Assembly: GCA_963742205.1 (NCBI GenBank)
Contig: CAVUKZ010000011.1
Location: forward strand, 1-64,000
DNA from: WHSW01 sp963742205
Lineage (GTDB): Bacteria; Actinomycetota; Thermoleophilia; Solirubrobacterales; 70-9
DNA: 64,000 bases
Direction: 5' to 3'
In this document: piece by piece, positions 21,783 through 30,908 of the stretch
How the letters are laid out: the number at the start of each line of letters is the position of its first letter
Position numbering within the stretch: the stretch's first letter is position 1
Made by a program: the position numbers and the translations under genes
The notes under the pieces: model-generated
Told to the model about the DNA's origin: nothing
Database searches by the model: none
What the model saw: only the letters and a program-made list of their open reading frames with translations

Positions 21783-22898
21783 GTGAGCAGAGGCCGAAGC
21801 CGACCCATCCGACTCTTCGCGATCGCCGCGATGATCGCGACCGCCTGCTGCGTCTGGGGGGCGTCGGGCGCGAGCGCCGCGAAGCCACCGGCCTCCTTCT
21901 ACGGCATGTCGTCCCAGACGCCGCTCAGCGTGCCGACCATCCAGCGCATGGGGCAGGCGAACGTCGGGACCCTGCGGATCATCTTCACGTGGCCCACCGT
22001 GGATCCGACGGCCACGCCCGGCGATACCTACTGGGACGGCTTCAACACGTTCGTCCTCGAGGCCGCCCGCAACGGGATGGACGTCCTGCCGTTCCTCTGG
22101 GGCAGCCCCGACTGGGTCGCGAACGGAATCGAGGGCCACAAGTGCTCCGGCGCCACGTGCTGGAGCTACGCCCCGAAGTCGAAGGCGGCGGTGAAGGCGT
22201 GGTCGACCTTCGTTGGCGAGGCGGTCGACCGCTTCGGGCCCAACGGCACGCTGTGGGCGGAGCATCCCGAGGTCACACCGCGTCCCATCAGGACCTGGCA
22301 AATCTGGAACGAGCAGAACTCGCAGGTCTTCTACAAGCCGAAGCCGAATCCGAAGGCCTACGTGAAGCTGCTCAAGGCCTCCAAGAAGGCGATCCACCAG
22401 CGCGACAAGTCGGCGGACGTCGTGCTCGGCGGGATGGCCGAGCTCGCCGGCGTCAAGAAGGCGGTGGCCGGCTCCAAGTACCTGGCCAAGCTCTACAAGG
22501 TCAAGAAGGCGAAGAAGTACTTCAACGGGTTCGCGCCGCACCCCTACGGGAAGACGATGAAGAAGATCACCTCCCAGGTCGACAAATACCGGCGCGTGAT
22601 CAAGAGGGCCCACGACTCGAAGGTCGGGATGTGGGTCACGGAGATCGGCGCCGGCTCAGCCGCCGGTGGGCATCCGCTCAACCTCGGCGAGAAGGGCCAG
22701 GCGAAGCTGCTGAAGAAGATCTACAAGTACTTCACCAAGAAACGGCGCAAGCTCCACGTCGAGGACGTCGACTGGTTCAGCTGGCAGGACTCGGCGACGA
22801 CCGTCTGCCTGTGGTGCCCCAGCTCCGGTCTGCTGCACACCGACGGATCGCCCAAGCCGTCCTACAGCACCTTCACCAAGCTCACCGGCGGAGCCTGA
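21783..22898 (+). CDS. Secreted glycoside-hydrolase-like protein (TIM-barrel clan A type), paralogue 1
   Basis: 371 residues. Start GTG at 21783, with GGAGG seven bases before it. Signal peptide: basic VSRGRSRPIRL, hydrophobic core, ASGASA. The mature domain resembles GH39/GH5-type retaining glycosidases: TLRIIFTWPTVDP, a conserved WQIWNEQNS segment with the expected Asn-Glu acid/base, HPYG, and VGMWVTEIGAG in which the Glu would be the nucleophile. It shares about two thirds of its residues with the next gene. It directly follows the divergent rhamnose operon, suggesting action on surface polysaccharide. Substrate unknown. Confidence 0.75.
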   Translation: MSRGRSRPIRLFAIAAMIATACCVWGASGASAAKPPASFYGMSSQTPLSVPTIQRMGQANVGTLRIIFTWPTVDPTATPGDTYWDGFNTFVLEAARNGMDVLPFLWGSPDWVANGIEGHKCSGATCWSYAPKSKAAVKAWSTFVGEAVDRFGPNGTLWAEHPEVTPRPIRTWQIWNEQNSQVFYKPKPNPKAYVKLLKASKKAIHQRDKSADVVLGGMAELAGVKKAVAGSKYLAKLYKVKKAKKYFNGFAPHPYGKTMKKITSQVDKYRRVIKRAHDSKVGMWVTEIGAGSAAGGHPLNLGEKGQAKLLKKIYKYFTKKRRKLHVEDVDWFSWQDSATTVCLWCPSSGLLHTDGSPKPSYSTFTKLTGGA

Positions 22899-23016
22899 TC
22901 ACGGTGGGTTTCGATTCCCGGCGGAGCGGGGAACAGACCTAGGCTCGGCACCGCGACCTCACCGCCCCTGGCGTGTTGAGGCAAGACAAGCGATCGAAAG
23001 TATCGGAGGAATGAAC

Positions 23017-24138
23017 GTGCCCAGAAACCGAGGACGAGCAATGCGACGGACCGCCGCCGCGGCGGCGGTCGCAACACTTTGCGCCCTGATTGGCGCGACG
23101 AGCGCCGGCGCCGCCTCTGCGCCCCGCTCGTTCTTCGGCGTGGTGCCGCAGACGCCGCTCGACGCCCCCACCCTCAAGCGGATGGGCGACGCGAACGTCG
23201 GCACGCTGCGGATCATCATCACGTGGCCCGGCGTCGATCCGACCGCCGCGGCCGGGGACACGGACTGGTCGACGATCGACCCCGTCGTGCTCGAGGCGGC
23301 CCGCAACAACGTCGAGATCCTGCCGTTTTTGTTCGGCACCCCGAGTTGGGCGGCGCGCGACCTGGACAACCGCAGCTGCCAGCCCGCCAAGTGCGTGCTC
23401 TACGCGCCGAAGTCGAAGGCCGCGCTGCAGGCCTGGTCGAACTTCGTCACCGAGGCGGTCCAGCGCTACGGCCCCGGGGGCGAGTTCTGGGCGCAGCACC
23501 CGCAGGTGCCCGCTGACCCGATCGACACCTGGCAGATCTGGAACGAGCAGAACTCGAAGAGCTTCTTCGCGCCCAAGCCGAAGCCAAAGGCGTACGCGAA
23601 GCTGCTCAAGGCCTCGCAGAAGGCGATCCACTCCCGCGATCGGTCCGCGGACGTGATCCTCGGCGGGATGGCCGAGCTCGCCGGCTCGAAGAAGGCGATC
23701 GCGGGCTCCGAGTATCTGGCCCAGCTCTACGACGTCAAGGGCGCGAGCAAGACCTTCGACGGCGTTGCGCCGCACCCGTACGGCAAGAGCATCAACAAGG
23801 TCAGCGGCCAGATCGACCTCTACCGCGACGTGATCAAGAAGGCCCACGACAAGAACGTGGGCATGTGGGTCACCGAGATCGGTGCCGGCTCGGCGAAGGG
23901 CGGCAACCCGCTCAACGTCGGCGACAAGGGCCAGGCCAAGCTGCTGAAGAAGATCTACAAGTACTTCCTCAAGCAGCGCAACAAGCTGCACGTCGAGCAG
24001 GTCGACTGGTACAGCTGGCAGGACGCGACCCCGAGCATCTGCTCCTGGTGCGGGAGCTCGGGCCTCCTCGAGGCAAGCGGCAGCCCCAAGCCGTCGTTCG
24101 GCGCGTTCACCAAGTTCACCGGCGGCAGCGCCGGCTGA
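23017..24138 (+). CDS. Secreted glycoside-hydrolase-like protein, paralogue 2
   Basis: 373 residues. Tandem paralogue of the preceding gene with the same order of motifs (TLRIIITWPGVDP, WQIWNEQNSKSF, HPYGKS, VGMWVTEIGAG, VDWYSWQD, CSWCGSSGLL). The ATG at 23011 touches the ribosome site GGAGGA; GTG at 23017 gives the same 7-nt spacing as paralogue 1 and is preferred. The signal peptide ends near TSAGAAS. Both mature proteins carry two conserved cysteine pairs (around residues 125 and near the C-terminus), consistent with disulfides outside the cell. Confidence 0.75.
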   Translation: MPRNRGRAMRRTAAAAAVATLCALIGATSAGAASAPRSFFGVVPQTPLDAPTLKRMGDANVGTLRIIITWPGVDPTAAAGDTDWSTIDPVVLEAARNNVEILPFLFGTPSWAARDLDNRSCQPAKCVLYAPKSKAALQAWSNFVTEAVQRYGPGGEFWAQHPQVPADPIDTWQIWNEQNSKSFFAPKPKPKAYAKLLKASQKAIHSRDRSADVILGGMAELAGSKKAIAGSEYLAQLYDVKGASKTFDGVAPHPYGKSINKVSGQIDLYRDVIKKAHDKNVGMWVTEIGAGSAKGGNPLNVGDKGQAKLLKKIYKYFLKQRNKLHVEQVDWYSWQDATPSICSWCGSSGLLEASGSPKPSFGAFTKFTGGSAG

Positions 24139-24148
24139 CCACGGGCTC

Positions 24149-24619
24149 TTAGTAGGTGCCGCCGAGCTTGCGGTGGTCCCAGGTGGCGACGCGGATCGGT
24201 TCGAACCTGATCGCGACCCGCTTCGCCGCCTGGGCCCGCAGGGCGGCGGCGGCCTCGCCCTCCACCGACTCGATCCCCTCGGCGTAGCGCACGGTCAGCT
24301 CGACGCCGAACTCAGCGACCCGCTCCGGGTCACGGACGAGCTCGGCCTCGGCCTCGATCTGCACGCCGCGCAGCTCGGTGTACTCGGTCCCGGTCTCCAC
24401 CAGCAGCGTCGCCCGCGGGTCGCGCTCGAGGTTGCGCACCTTCTGCGACTTGGCGTACGTCCACACCCAGATCTCGCCGTCGCGAACCACGAACCACATC
24501 GGCATCGAGTGCGGCCAGCCGCGGACGCCGTTGGACGTGACGACCACGACCCGCTCGGACTCGAGGAGCTCCTCCTGCTCGGCCTCGCTGAGCGTGATCT
24601 GATCGCGGCGCCCGGCCAT
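24149..24619 (-). CDS. Pyridoxamine 5'-phosphate oxidase-fold flavin/F420 protein
   Basis: 156 residues of the split-barrel PPOX family: VVVVTSNGVRGWPHSMPMWFV, GEIWVWTYAKSQKVRNLERDPRATLLVETG, then ELRGVQIEAEAELV. In actinobacteria such proteins commonly use F420 or FMN to reduce small molecules; the cofactor is not certain. It lies five bases after the MBL gene and is probably the last gene of the pafBC transcript. Confidence 0.83.
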   Translation of the reverse strand: MAGRRDQITLSEAEQEELLESERVVVVTSNGVRGWPHSMPMWFVVRDGEIWVWTYAKSQKVRNLERDPRATLLVETGTEYTELRGVQIEAEAELVRDPERVAEFGVELTVRYAEGIESVEGEAAAALRAQAAKRVAIRFEPIRVATWDHRKLGGTY

Positions 24620-24624
24620 CGCGG

Positions 24625-25320
24625 TCAGTCAACCAACTCGTCCGGGTCGAGCCGCCCCTCCGCCTGGAGCTTTTCCAGGTGCGCCTGCATCGCCATTGCC
24701 GCCGCGGGCCGCATCGGCTGCGGCACGTCCGCCCACGCCGCATCGAGCAGCCGCGCGCGCGAGCGCTCCCCGGCCTCGAACGCCGCCAGCAACGCCCGCT
24801 CGCGCGCCAGCCGGTGCTCGACGTACTCGGCGACCTTGGCCGCGGGATCCTCGATCAGGGGACCGTGGCCGGGCGCCAGCAGGTCGACGTCGAGCGCGCC
24901 GATCAGCTCCAGCGAGCGCATGTAGTCGCCGAGCGAGCCGCCCATCTCCGCGGGCGGCACGATCGCCGAGCCGTGGCCGAGGATCAGGTCGCCGCAGAAG
25001 CAGACCCGCTCGGCGACGAAGCTGACGTGGTCGGCGGCGTGGCCCGGCGTCGGGATGCGCTCGAACGGGGCGTCCTCGCCGGCCGGCGGCGCTCCCAGCG
25101 CATCGATCCCCTCCGCATGGTCACCGTGGGAGTGCGTGAGCAGGTAACCCGCGATCCCGCCCCGGGCCTCGCCGGCGGCCCGCACCCGCTCGATATGACC
25201 GGCGTCATCGGGGCCTGGATCGATCACCCAGGCCGGGTCGCGGCCGACGACATAGGTGTTGGTGCCCTCGAGCGTCATCGGGCCCGGATTGGGCGCCACC
25301 AGACGCTCGAAGTCGAGCAT
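24625..25320 (-). CDS. MBL-fold metallo-hydrolase
   Basis: 231 residues. Zinc-binding motif THSHGDHAEG, followed by TPGHAADHVSF, FCGDLILGHGSAIV and LLAPGHGPLI, so the metal ligands of a di-zinc beta-lactamase-fold hydrolase are present. The C-terminal helical extension (VEHRLARERALLAAFEAGE) resembles LACTB2-like enzymes, some of which act on RNA. Opening MLDFERLVAPNPGPMTLEGTNTYVVG is typical of this group. Six bases downstream of pafBC. Confidence 0.88.
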   Translation of the reverse strand: MLDFERLVAPNPGPMTLEGTNTYVVGRDPAWVIDPGPDDAGHIERVRAAGEARGGIAGYLLTHSHGDHAEGIDALGAPPAGEDAPFERIPTPGHAADHVSFVAERVCFCGDLILGHGSAIVPPAEMGGSLGDYMRSLELIGALDVDLLAPGHGPLIEDPAAKVAEYVEHRLARERALLAAFEAGERSRARLLDAAWADVPQPMRPAAAMAMQAHLEKLQAEGRLDPDELVD

Positions 25321-25326
25321 GGGTCG

Positions 25327-27378
25327 CTAGCCGACGGCCTTGAGGACGGCCTCGCGGGCCTCGGTCGGCTCGAGCACGACCAGGTCGCCGACGCCCTTGA
25401 GCACCTCGCGCGTCAGCCACTGGCTCGACCCGTACGGGAGCTCGACCACGACGGCGCCGTCGGAGAGCTCCTCGACCACCGTGCGCTCCTCGCGCAGCCA
25501 CCGTGCTCGGCCGGGGGCCACCCAGACGCGGGCGACGCCGGCGGTGGTGACCTCGCCGTGGACCAGCCACTCCTGCTCGGCGAGCGCCTCGTCGACTCCC
25601 TCGCGGGGCTCGAACTCGCGCTCGGTGATCGCCGCCTCCTTCATCCGGTCGAGCCGGAAGTGGCGCGTGTCAGACCGGCCGAGGTCGTAGCAGCCCAGGT
25701 ACCAGCCCTCGGGACCCTTGACCAGCTGGTACGGCTCGACCTCGCGCTTGACGAAGTCGTCCTCGTTCTCCTTGTAGTACTGGAGCTCGAGCACCCGGTG
25801 GGCCCGGATCGCGTCGTTGACGGTGCGGACGACCGAGGAGTCGTCGCGGCCGGGGGCGATCTCGAGCCCCTCCTCGGACGGGTCGTGGCCGAGTGCCTCG
25901 ACGATCTTGCGCCGCGCGGTCTGCAGCCCGGCCTGCGGCAGGTGGTCGCCGAAGAGGTCGATCGCAGCCACCAGCGCCTTCGCCTCGAGCGGGAGTAGCC
26001 GGGCCGGACGCGCGAAGTTGTCGCCGTAGGTGTCGGCGTCGACCTCGATCCGGTCGCCGGCGATCTCCGCGTACAGGACGTAGGTGCCGCCGCCGAAGTT
26101 GACGACGTTGAGCACGTCGAGGTCCTCGCGCAGCTCGTCGAGCGTGATGTTGAGCTCGCTCAGCACCTGATCCGTGAGCAGGCTCTCGTCCTCGCGTGCG
26201 GCCCCGATCAGCAGCCCGGCCAGGGTCACGAGGCGCGCGAAGCGCTCCGGCCGGATCACGGACTCCGAGCGCCCGTTCGACCCGCGCCCCCCGTTGCGCC
26301 GCCCGCCCTCGGCGAGGGGCCGCCTCACGGTTTCGGCGACCCCGAACTCGTCGCGATGGCGGTCGCGGAGCAACGCCAGGCGCTTCTCGGCGTCGGCGGC
26401 CAGCTCGGGCGGGTCGAGCAGGCGCGCGTTCTCGCGCCAGGACAGCACCCAGGAGATCAGCTGGCGCGCGGAGGCGTACTCGGTTTCGAAGATCGTCCCG
26501 CGGCCCCTGACTCCGTCCTTCCGGCTGGGTTTGCGCAGCTCCCCGTGGCGGCCGAAGTCGCGCTCCACCAGCCACGCGATCCGCTCGCGCAAAAACACCT
26601 TCGCCGTCCCCTGGATCTCGCCCATCTGCCAGTCGGCGCGCTTCGCGTAGTCGCGGCGGTCGAAGTCCTTGGGCGAGCTGAAGTCGTGCTCGGCCTTGGT
26701 GGCGTAGGAGACCTTGCCCCTGATCCGCGAGAGGCGGAAGACCCGGACCTCGTCGCGCTCGTGGGAGTGGCCGATCAAATAGAACTGCCCGTCTCGGAAG
26801 ACGAGGTGGTAGGGGTTGACCTTGCGGTCGGAGACGTCGTCGCGCTGGAGCGAGTAGTAGGAGAACTCGATCGTCTTGCGGCGCGAGATCGCGGTCTCGA
26901 TCTTCGCCAGGCGCTGGGAGAGCTCGCGTCCGCCGCCGGCCGTGGAGAGCTTGACGTCGATCGGCGCCTCGGCCTCGGCGGTGAGCGGGCTCGGGCGACC
27001 CCAGGAGACCTGCTGCAGCGCCAGCCGCAGCGGCTCGGCGTAGGCGAACTCGCCGTCGAGCAGGCCGAGCGCGGTGCGGAGTGCAGCGAGCTCGGGATCG
27101 GTGAACTCGATCGGCGGCAGGTAGTAGTTCTCCGGTGGCAGCGCGTAGAGCTCGGCCTCGAAGAAGCCCTCGGCCGGCTTCTCGACCTGCAGCAGGATCC
27201 CGAGGCTCTCGAGCTCGGCGCGGTCGGCGTAAAAGCGCCGCGCGAACGCGTCCTCGTTCATCGAGCTGTAGCCCTCCACCTCCCGCTTGATCTCGAGCGC
27301 CGACACCGGGCGCCGGTTCGCCATCAGGAACGAGATCAACGAGAGCTGTCGGATCAGCTTCTCGGTGTCCTTCGCCAT
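25327..27378 (-). CDS. pafBC: Fused PafB-PafC WYL-domain transcription activator
   Basis: 683 residues containing two HTH-WYL-WCX units in a row. Unit 1: LIRQLSLISFLMANRRPVSALEIK (HTH), then WYL region FSYYSLQRDDVSDRKVNPYHLVFRDGQ split by RLSRI. Unit 2 begins at RPERFARLVTLAGLLIGA, with a second WYL region (LELQYYKENEDDF, REVEPYQLVKGPEGWYLG). A Gly/Arg/Asn-rich linker (GGRRNGGRGSNGR) joins them. In most actinobacteria PafB and PafC are separate and form a heterodimer that activates LexA-independent DNA-damage genes, probably sensing single-stranded nucleic acid; natural fusions are known. ATG 27378 is chosen because the family starts there. Confidence 0.9.
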   Translation of the reverse strand: MAKDTEKLIRQLSLISFLMANRRPVSALEIKREVEGYSSMNEDAFARRFYADRAELESLGILLQVEKPAEGFFEAELYALPPENYYLPPIEFTDPELAALRTALGLLDGEFAYAEPLRLALQQVSWGRPSPLTAEAEAPIDVKLSTAGGGRELSQRLAKIETAISRRKTIEFSYYSLQRDDVSDRKVNPYHLVFRDGQFYLIGHSHERDEVRVFRLSRIRGKVSYATKAEHDFSSPKDFDRRDYAKRADWQMGEIQGTAKVFLRERIAWLVERDFGRHGELRKPSRKDGVRGRGTIFETEYASARQLISWVLSWRENARLLDPPELAADAEKRLALLRDRHRDEFGVAETVRRPLAEGGRRNGGRGSNGRSESVIRPERFARLVTLAGLLIGAAREDESLLTDQVLSELNITLDELREDLDVLNVVNFGGGTYVLYAEIAGDRIEVDADTYGDNFARPARLLPLEAKALVAAIDLFGDHLPQAGLQTARRKIVEALGHDPSEEGLEIAPGRDDSSVVRTVNDAIRAHRVLELQYYKENEDDFVKREVEPYQLVKGPEGWYLGCYDLGRSDTRHFRLDRMKEAAITEREFEPREGVDEALAEQEWLVHGEVTTAGVARVWVAPGRARWLREERTVVEELSDGAVVVELPYGSSQWLTREVLKGVGDLVVLEPTEAREAVLKAVG

Positions 27379-27571
27379 GCGGGAGCGGAGGATATTGTGC
27401 GCGCGCCGACCACCCGCCGGGTGGTCGCGCAAAGTCCGGTATTTGCGACGGTGCCGTAACCGTGACGGTTAGATTCTCGGCGCTGCTCGGCGCCGGGACG
27501 GTCAACAACCTCGCCGACGACCTCCTGGTCGGGTAGATTTTTCGGCGATCCGCGCCTGCGGGGGAGGTCAA
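27379..27571. other. Intergenic region with hairpins and a possible 24-codon ORF
   Basis: Between divergent pafBC and the small membrane protein. GACCACCC-GCC-GGGTGGTC (27408-27426) is a perfect 8-bp hairpin 30 nt before the pafBC start. TAACCG-TGA-CGGTTA (27457-27471) is a second dyad. From GTG 27462 an open plus-strand frame of 24 codons ends at TAG (27534-27536) and contains GAGTVNN, resembling GAGTVIN at the start of the next gene. A TTTTT run follows. No ribosome site is evident for the mini-ORF. Confidence 0.35.
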
Positions 27572-27898
27572 ATGATCGGCGCCGGCACAGTCATCAACCC
27601 ACTCATCAAGATCATCACCACGGTGGTGATCCTGGGTGCCGTGTACCTGTTCATCGTCAAGCCGGCACTCGACACGACCAACAACGCCTTCGACAGCTTC
27701 AGCGAGTCGTTCAACGGGTTCGACAACCTCCCGGGCCACGTCCAGACGCAGATCGACAACGCGCTCGGAGACACCGACGTCGACACGGTCAACGTGGGCA
27801 GGCTCCAGAACTGCATCCAAAACGCCGTGAACATCAACGCCGACGCGGGCGCGAACCAGAACCGCATCGACCGGTGCGTCAGACGCTTCGGACCCTGA
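27572..27898 (+). CDS. Small single-pass membrane protein, 108 aa
   Basis: Strong ribosome site (GGGGGAGG) four bases before ATG. One hydrophobic helix at residues ~10-32 (INPLIKIITTVVILGAVYLFIV) is followed by an Asn/Asp-rich soluble tail with two cysteines (NCIQ and DRCVRR), which would be outside the membrane if the N-terminus is cytoplasmic. I do not recognise the family. Lower in arginine than its neighbours. It converges on the OB/HD gene, with stops two bases apart. Confidence 0.7.
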   Translation: MIGAGTVINPLIKIITTVVILGAVYLFIVKPALDTTNNAFDSFSESFNGFDNLPGHVQTQIDNALGDTDVDTVNVGRLQNCIQNAVNINADAGANQNRIDRCVRRFGP

Positions 27899-27899
27899 T

Positions 27900-28946
27900 C
27901 TAGGCGGCCCTGGTTTCCGACTCTGCGCGGCCGCGGAAGTACGCCGCCGAGTCGATCCCGCGGTCGAAGCGGGACCACGCTTGGCCGTCGGGGAGCTCGC
28001 GCTCGATCCGGTCGAAGCTGCCGAGCGTCCCTCCGAGGTTGTCCATCGCGTGCACGAGCGTCGCCTCGCGGGTCGCGGGCACGACCGGGGAGCCGTTCTC
28101 GAGCTTGCCGTGGTGGGAGAGGACGATGTGCAGGACCGCCTTCGCGAGCTCCGGGTCGAAGCCCTCGATCGACTCGATCGTGCGGCGGACGAGGTAATAG
28201 CCGAGCGGGATCTCGCCGAGCAGGCGGCCGGCGTCGGTGAGGTCGATCGCCAACGGGTCGTCGTTGTAGGCCTGCGTCTTGCCGATGTCGTGCAGGAGCG
28301 CGCCGGTGATCGCCACATCGCGGTCGATCCCCGGGAAGGCGGCCGCCGCGGCGCTCACCGCCTGGGCGACCGAGACCGTGTGGTCGAGGAGCCCGTGGCG
28401 GTAGGCCTGGTGGTAGTACTTCGCCGCCGGCGCGACGCGAAACCGCCGCCAGATCCGCGACTCGGGGGCGAAGATGCGGTCGAGGAGCCGGCGCAGGTGC
28501 GGATTCTGGATCGTGTCGAGCAGCTCGCGCAACGCCTCCTCCAGCGCCTCGGCCGACACGGGCGGCCCCTCGGCGAGGTCCTCGTGCGTGTACTCGTCCT
28601 CGGCGGCGGTGCGAAGCGAGCGGACCGTGACCTTGGCCCCGTATTGAGGATGAACCGAGAACCGGCCCTCGACGAAGACCACCGTGCCGGGAGCGGTGCA
28701 GGCGAAGCACGCGTCGACCTCCTCCCAGACGACCGCCTCGACCGAGCCGCTGCGGTCGGCGAGGACGAGGCGCAGGAAGTCGTCGCCGTTGCGGCGCGTG
28801 CGGCGGTCGCGCTCGCGAACCACGAGGACGGCCGCGACAGCGTCGCCCTCGGCCAGCTCGCGGATCGCTCGGCGGATGTCCGGATCGGCGGCCGGAGGGG
28901 CCTGTTCCGGGCCCGCCAGAGCCTCGATCTGTCCCTGCATACTCAT
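27900..28946 (-). CDS. OB-fold/HD-domain protein, YhaM-type 3'-5' exoribonuclease-like
   Basis: 348 residues. The N-terminal half is an OB fold (AVLVVRERDRRTRRNGDDFLRLVLADRSGSVEAVVWE, read as successive strands). The C-terminal half is an HD domain: YRHGLLDHTVSVAQAV, the metal motif LLHDIGKTQAY, and HIVLSHHGKLENGSPVVP. This domain order is that of YhaM, which trims RNA 3' ends. Two ATGs six bases apart (28946, 28940) are possible starts. Single gene, convergent with the membrane protein. Confidence 0.83.
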   Translation of the reverse strand: MSMQGQIEALAGPEQAPPAADPDIRRAIRELAEGDAVAAVLVVRERDRRTRRNGDDFLRLVLADRSGSVEAVVWEEVDACFACTAPGTVVFVEGRFSVHPQYGAKVTVRSLRTAAEDEYTHEDLAEGPPVSAEALEEALRELLDTIQNPHLRRLLDRIFAPESRIWRRFRVAPAAKYYHQAYRHGLLDHTVSVAQAVSAAAAAFPGIDRDVAITGALLHDIGKTQAYNDDPLAIDLTDAGRLLGEIPLGYYLVRRTIESIEGFDPELAKAVLHIVLSHHGKLENGSPVVPATREATLVHAMDNLGGTLGSFDRIERELPDGQAWSRFDRGIDSAAYFRGRAESETRAA

Positions 28947-29044
28947 TGATCTCAACTTAGACAGAGAGCCGGACGGCCTGCGACTCTCCGGTTGGCTTTC
29001 ATGGAGGTTGAGTCGGGCCTCCGGGGACCGTCCTGACAGGCTGC

Positions 29045-29980
29045 TCAGGCGCCCCGCGCGGTGGGCGAGTAGTGCGGTCCGTCGGCGCGCTCGTCGGGCT
29101 CGATCGGCACCGGCTCGCCGGGCGGACCGGCCTCGCGCGCAGCGTTCGCGGTCCGTTCGAGCTCGGCCGCGAACTGGGCCCCGAAGACGACCGCGACGTT
29201 GGTGAGCCACAGCCAGAGCAGGAGCACGATGCCGCCCGCGAGGCTGCCGTACGTCGTCGCGTAGGCGCCGAAGTGGGTCACGTAAAGGCTGAATCCCGCC
29301 GAGGCGACGACCCAGAGCACGGTCGCGACGACGCTCCCGGGGAGGATCCAGCGCAGGCCCTCGTGCCGCGCGTTCGGCGAGAACCGGTAGAGCAGCGCGA
29401 TCACGATCACCACCGAGACGAAGAGCAGCGGCCATTTGACGATCGACCAGACGGTCAGCGCCTCGTCACCCAGCCCGATCTCGTTACCGATCGCAGTCGC
29501 CAGCGGGCCGCTGACCACGAGCACGATCAGCACCAGGGCGACGGCGATCGTCATCACCAGGGTCATCAGCAGCTGCAGCGGGCGCAGCTTGTAAAACGGC
29601 CGCTCCTCGTCGACGTTGTAGATCCGGTTCGAGGCGCGCATGAAGGCGCCGATGTAGCCGGACGCCGACCACAGCGCCGCTCCCACGCCGAGAACCAGCG
29701 CGATGCCGGCGGCGCCGCCCGACTGGTGGACGATGTTCTCGATCGGTGAGCGCAGCGTGTCGACCGCGGAGCTCGAGCCGAGGTCATCGGCGATCCGCAG
29801 CAGCCCCTCGATGGAGCCCTCGGAGCCGACCACGCCGAGCAGCGAGACGAGCACGATCAGCCCCGGGAAGATCGACAGCACCGAGTAGTAGGTGAGCGCC
29901 GCGGCCGCGTCGGTCAGGCTCTTGGCCTGAAACGCCTTGCCCGCATCGCGCAGTGCGTGCCACCAAGCGCGAGCGGTCAT
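29045..29980 (-). CDS. YihY/BrkB-family inner-membrane protein
   Basis: About 311 residues with six predicted membrane spans. It carries the family signature LTDAAAALTYYSVLSIFPGLIVLVSLLG near the N-terminus and the GGIVLLLWLWLTNVAVVFGAQFAAELE block near the C-terminus. Formerly mislabelled RNase BN; probably a membrane transport or lipid-related protein of unknown role. An acidic/Pro-rich tail follows. ATG 30001, seven codons upstream, is an alternative start. It is divergent from the aldo/keto reductase. Confidence 0.88.
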   Translation of the reverse strand: MTARAWWHALRDAGKAFQAKSLTDAAAALTYYSVLSIFPGLIVLVSLLGVVGSEGSIEGLLRIADDLGSSSAVDTLRSPIENIVHQSGGAAGIALVLGVGAALWSASGYIGAFMRASNRIYNVDEERPFYKLRPLQLLMTLVMTIAVALVLIVLVVSGPLATAIGNEIGLGDEALTVWSIVKWPLLFVSVVIVIALLYRFSPNARHEGLRWILPGSVVATVLWVVASAGFSLYVTHFGAYATTYGSLAGGIVLLLWLWLTNVAVVFGAQFAAELERTANAAREAGPPGEPVPIEPDERADGPHYSPTARGA

Positions 29981-30070
29981 CTGCGTTGGGCGGCGAATCA
30001 TGGCGTGGTCGTCGTCAACTACCCGATCCGCAGCGGTTTGGACGCGCCGCGATCCGGGCACCCGAATCGT

Positions 30071-30907
30071 ATGAGCGATACGCAAACCCAGGTTCCCGAG
30101 ATCCCCCTCAACGATGGCGTCGAGATTCCCCAGCTCGGCTTCGGCGTCTTCCAGGTCCCGCCGGAGGAGACCGCCGCGACCGTGATGCACGCGTTCGAGA
30201 CCGGCTACCGCCACATCGACACGGCCGCCGCCTACGGCAACGAGGCGGAGGTCGGGCAGGCCTTCCACGGCTCCGGGCTGGATCGCGACGAGGTCTTCAT
30301 CACGACCAAGTGCTGGAACGACTCCCAGGGCTACGACGAGGCGACGCGGGCGCTCAAGCAGAGCCTCGAGCGGCTCGAGCTCGAGCATGTCGACCTGTAC
30401 CTGATCCACTGGCCCGCGCCCGCGCGAGACCGTTACGTGGACACCTGGCGCGCGTTCATCGACCTCCAGCGCGAGGGTCTCGTGCGATCGATCGGCGTCT
30501 CGAACTTCCAGGCCGACCATCTCGAGCGGATCATCGACGAGACCGGCGTCACCCCCTCGGTGAACCAGATCGAGCTCCACCCGCGGCTGCAGCAACGGGG
30601 CCTGCGGCGCGAGCACGCGAACCGTGGGATCGTCACCGAGGCGTGGAGCCCGCTCGCCCAGGGCGAGGTGCTCGACGACCCCACGCTGAGCGAGATCGCC
30701 GCGGCGCACGACCGAACCACCGGCCAGGTCGCGCTGCGATGGCACCTACAGCTCGGCAACGTCGTGTTCCCGAAGTCCGTCACCCCGGAGCGCATCGCCG
30801 AGAACTTCGAGCTCTTCGACTTCCACCTCACCGAGGCCGAGGTCGAGCGCATCGACGAGCTCGACGCGGGCGAGCGCATGGGCCCGGACCCGGACAGGCT
30901 CTCCTAG
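30071..30907 (+). CDS. Aldo/keto reductase
   Basis: 278 residues. NADPH-dependent carbonyl reductase of the 2,5-diketo-gluconate reductase-like group. Motifs: PQLGFGVFQVPPEET, ETGYRHIDTAAAYGNE (Asp and Tyr of the tetrad), FITTKCWND (Lys), DLYLIHWPAP (His), GLVRSIGVSNF, and FPKSVTPERIAEN for NADPH. Start ATG 30071; upstream sequence in the same frame overlaps the divergent yihY gene and is not homolog-like. Confidence 0.93.
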   Translation: MSDTQTQVPEIPLNDGVEIPQLGFGVFQVPPEETAATVMHAFETGYRHIDTAAAYGNEAEVGQAFHGSGLDRDEVFITTKCWNDSQGYDEATRALKQSLERLELEHVDLYLIHWPAPARDRYVDTWRAFIDLQREGLVRSIGVSNFQADHLERIIDETGVTPSVNQIELHPRLQQRGLRREHANRGIVTEAWSPLAQGEVLDDPTLSEIAAAHDRTTGQVALRWHLQLGNVVFPKSVTPERIAENFELFDFHLTEAEVERIDELDAGERMGPDPDRLS

Positions 30908-30908
30908 C

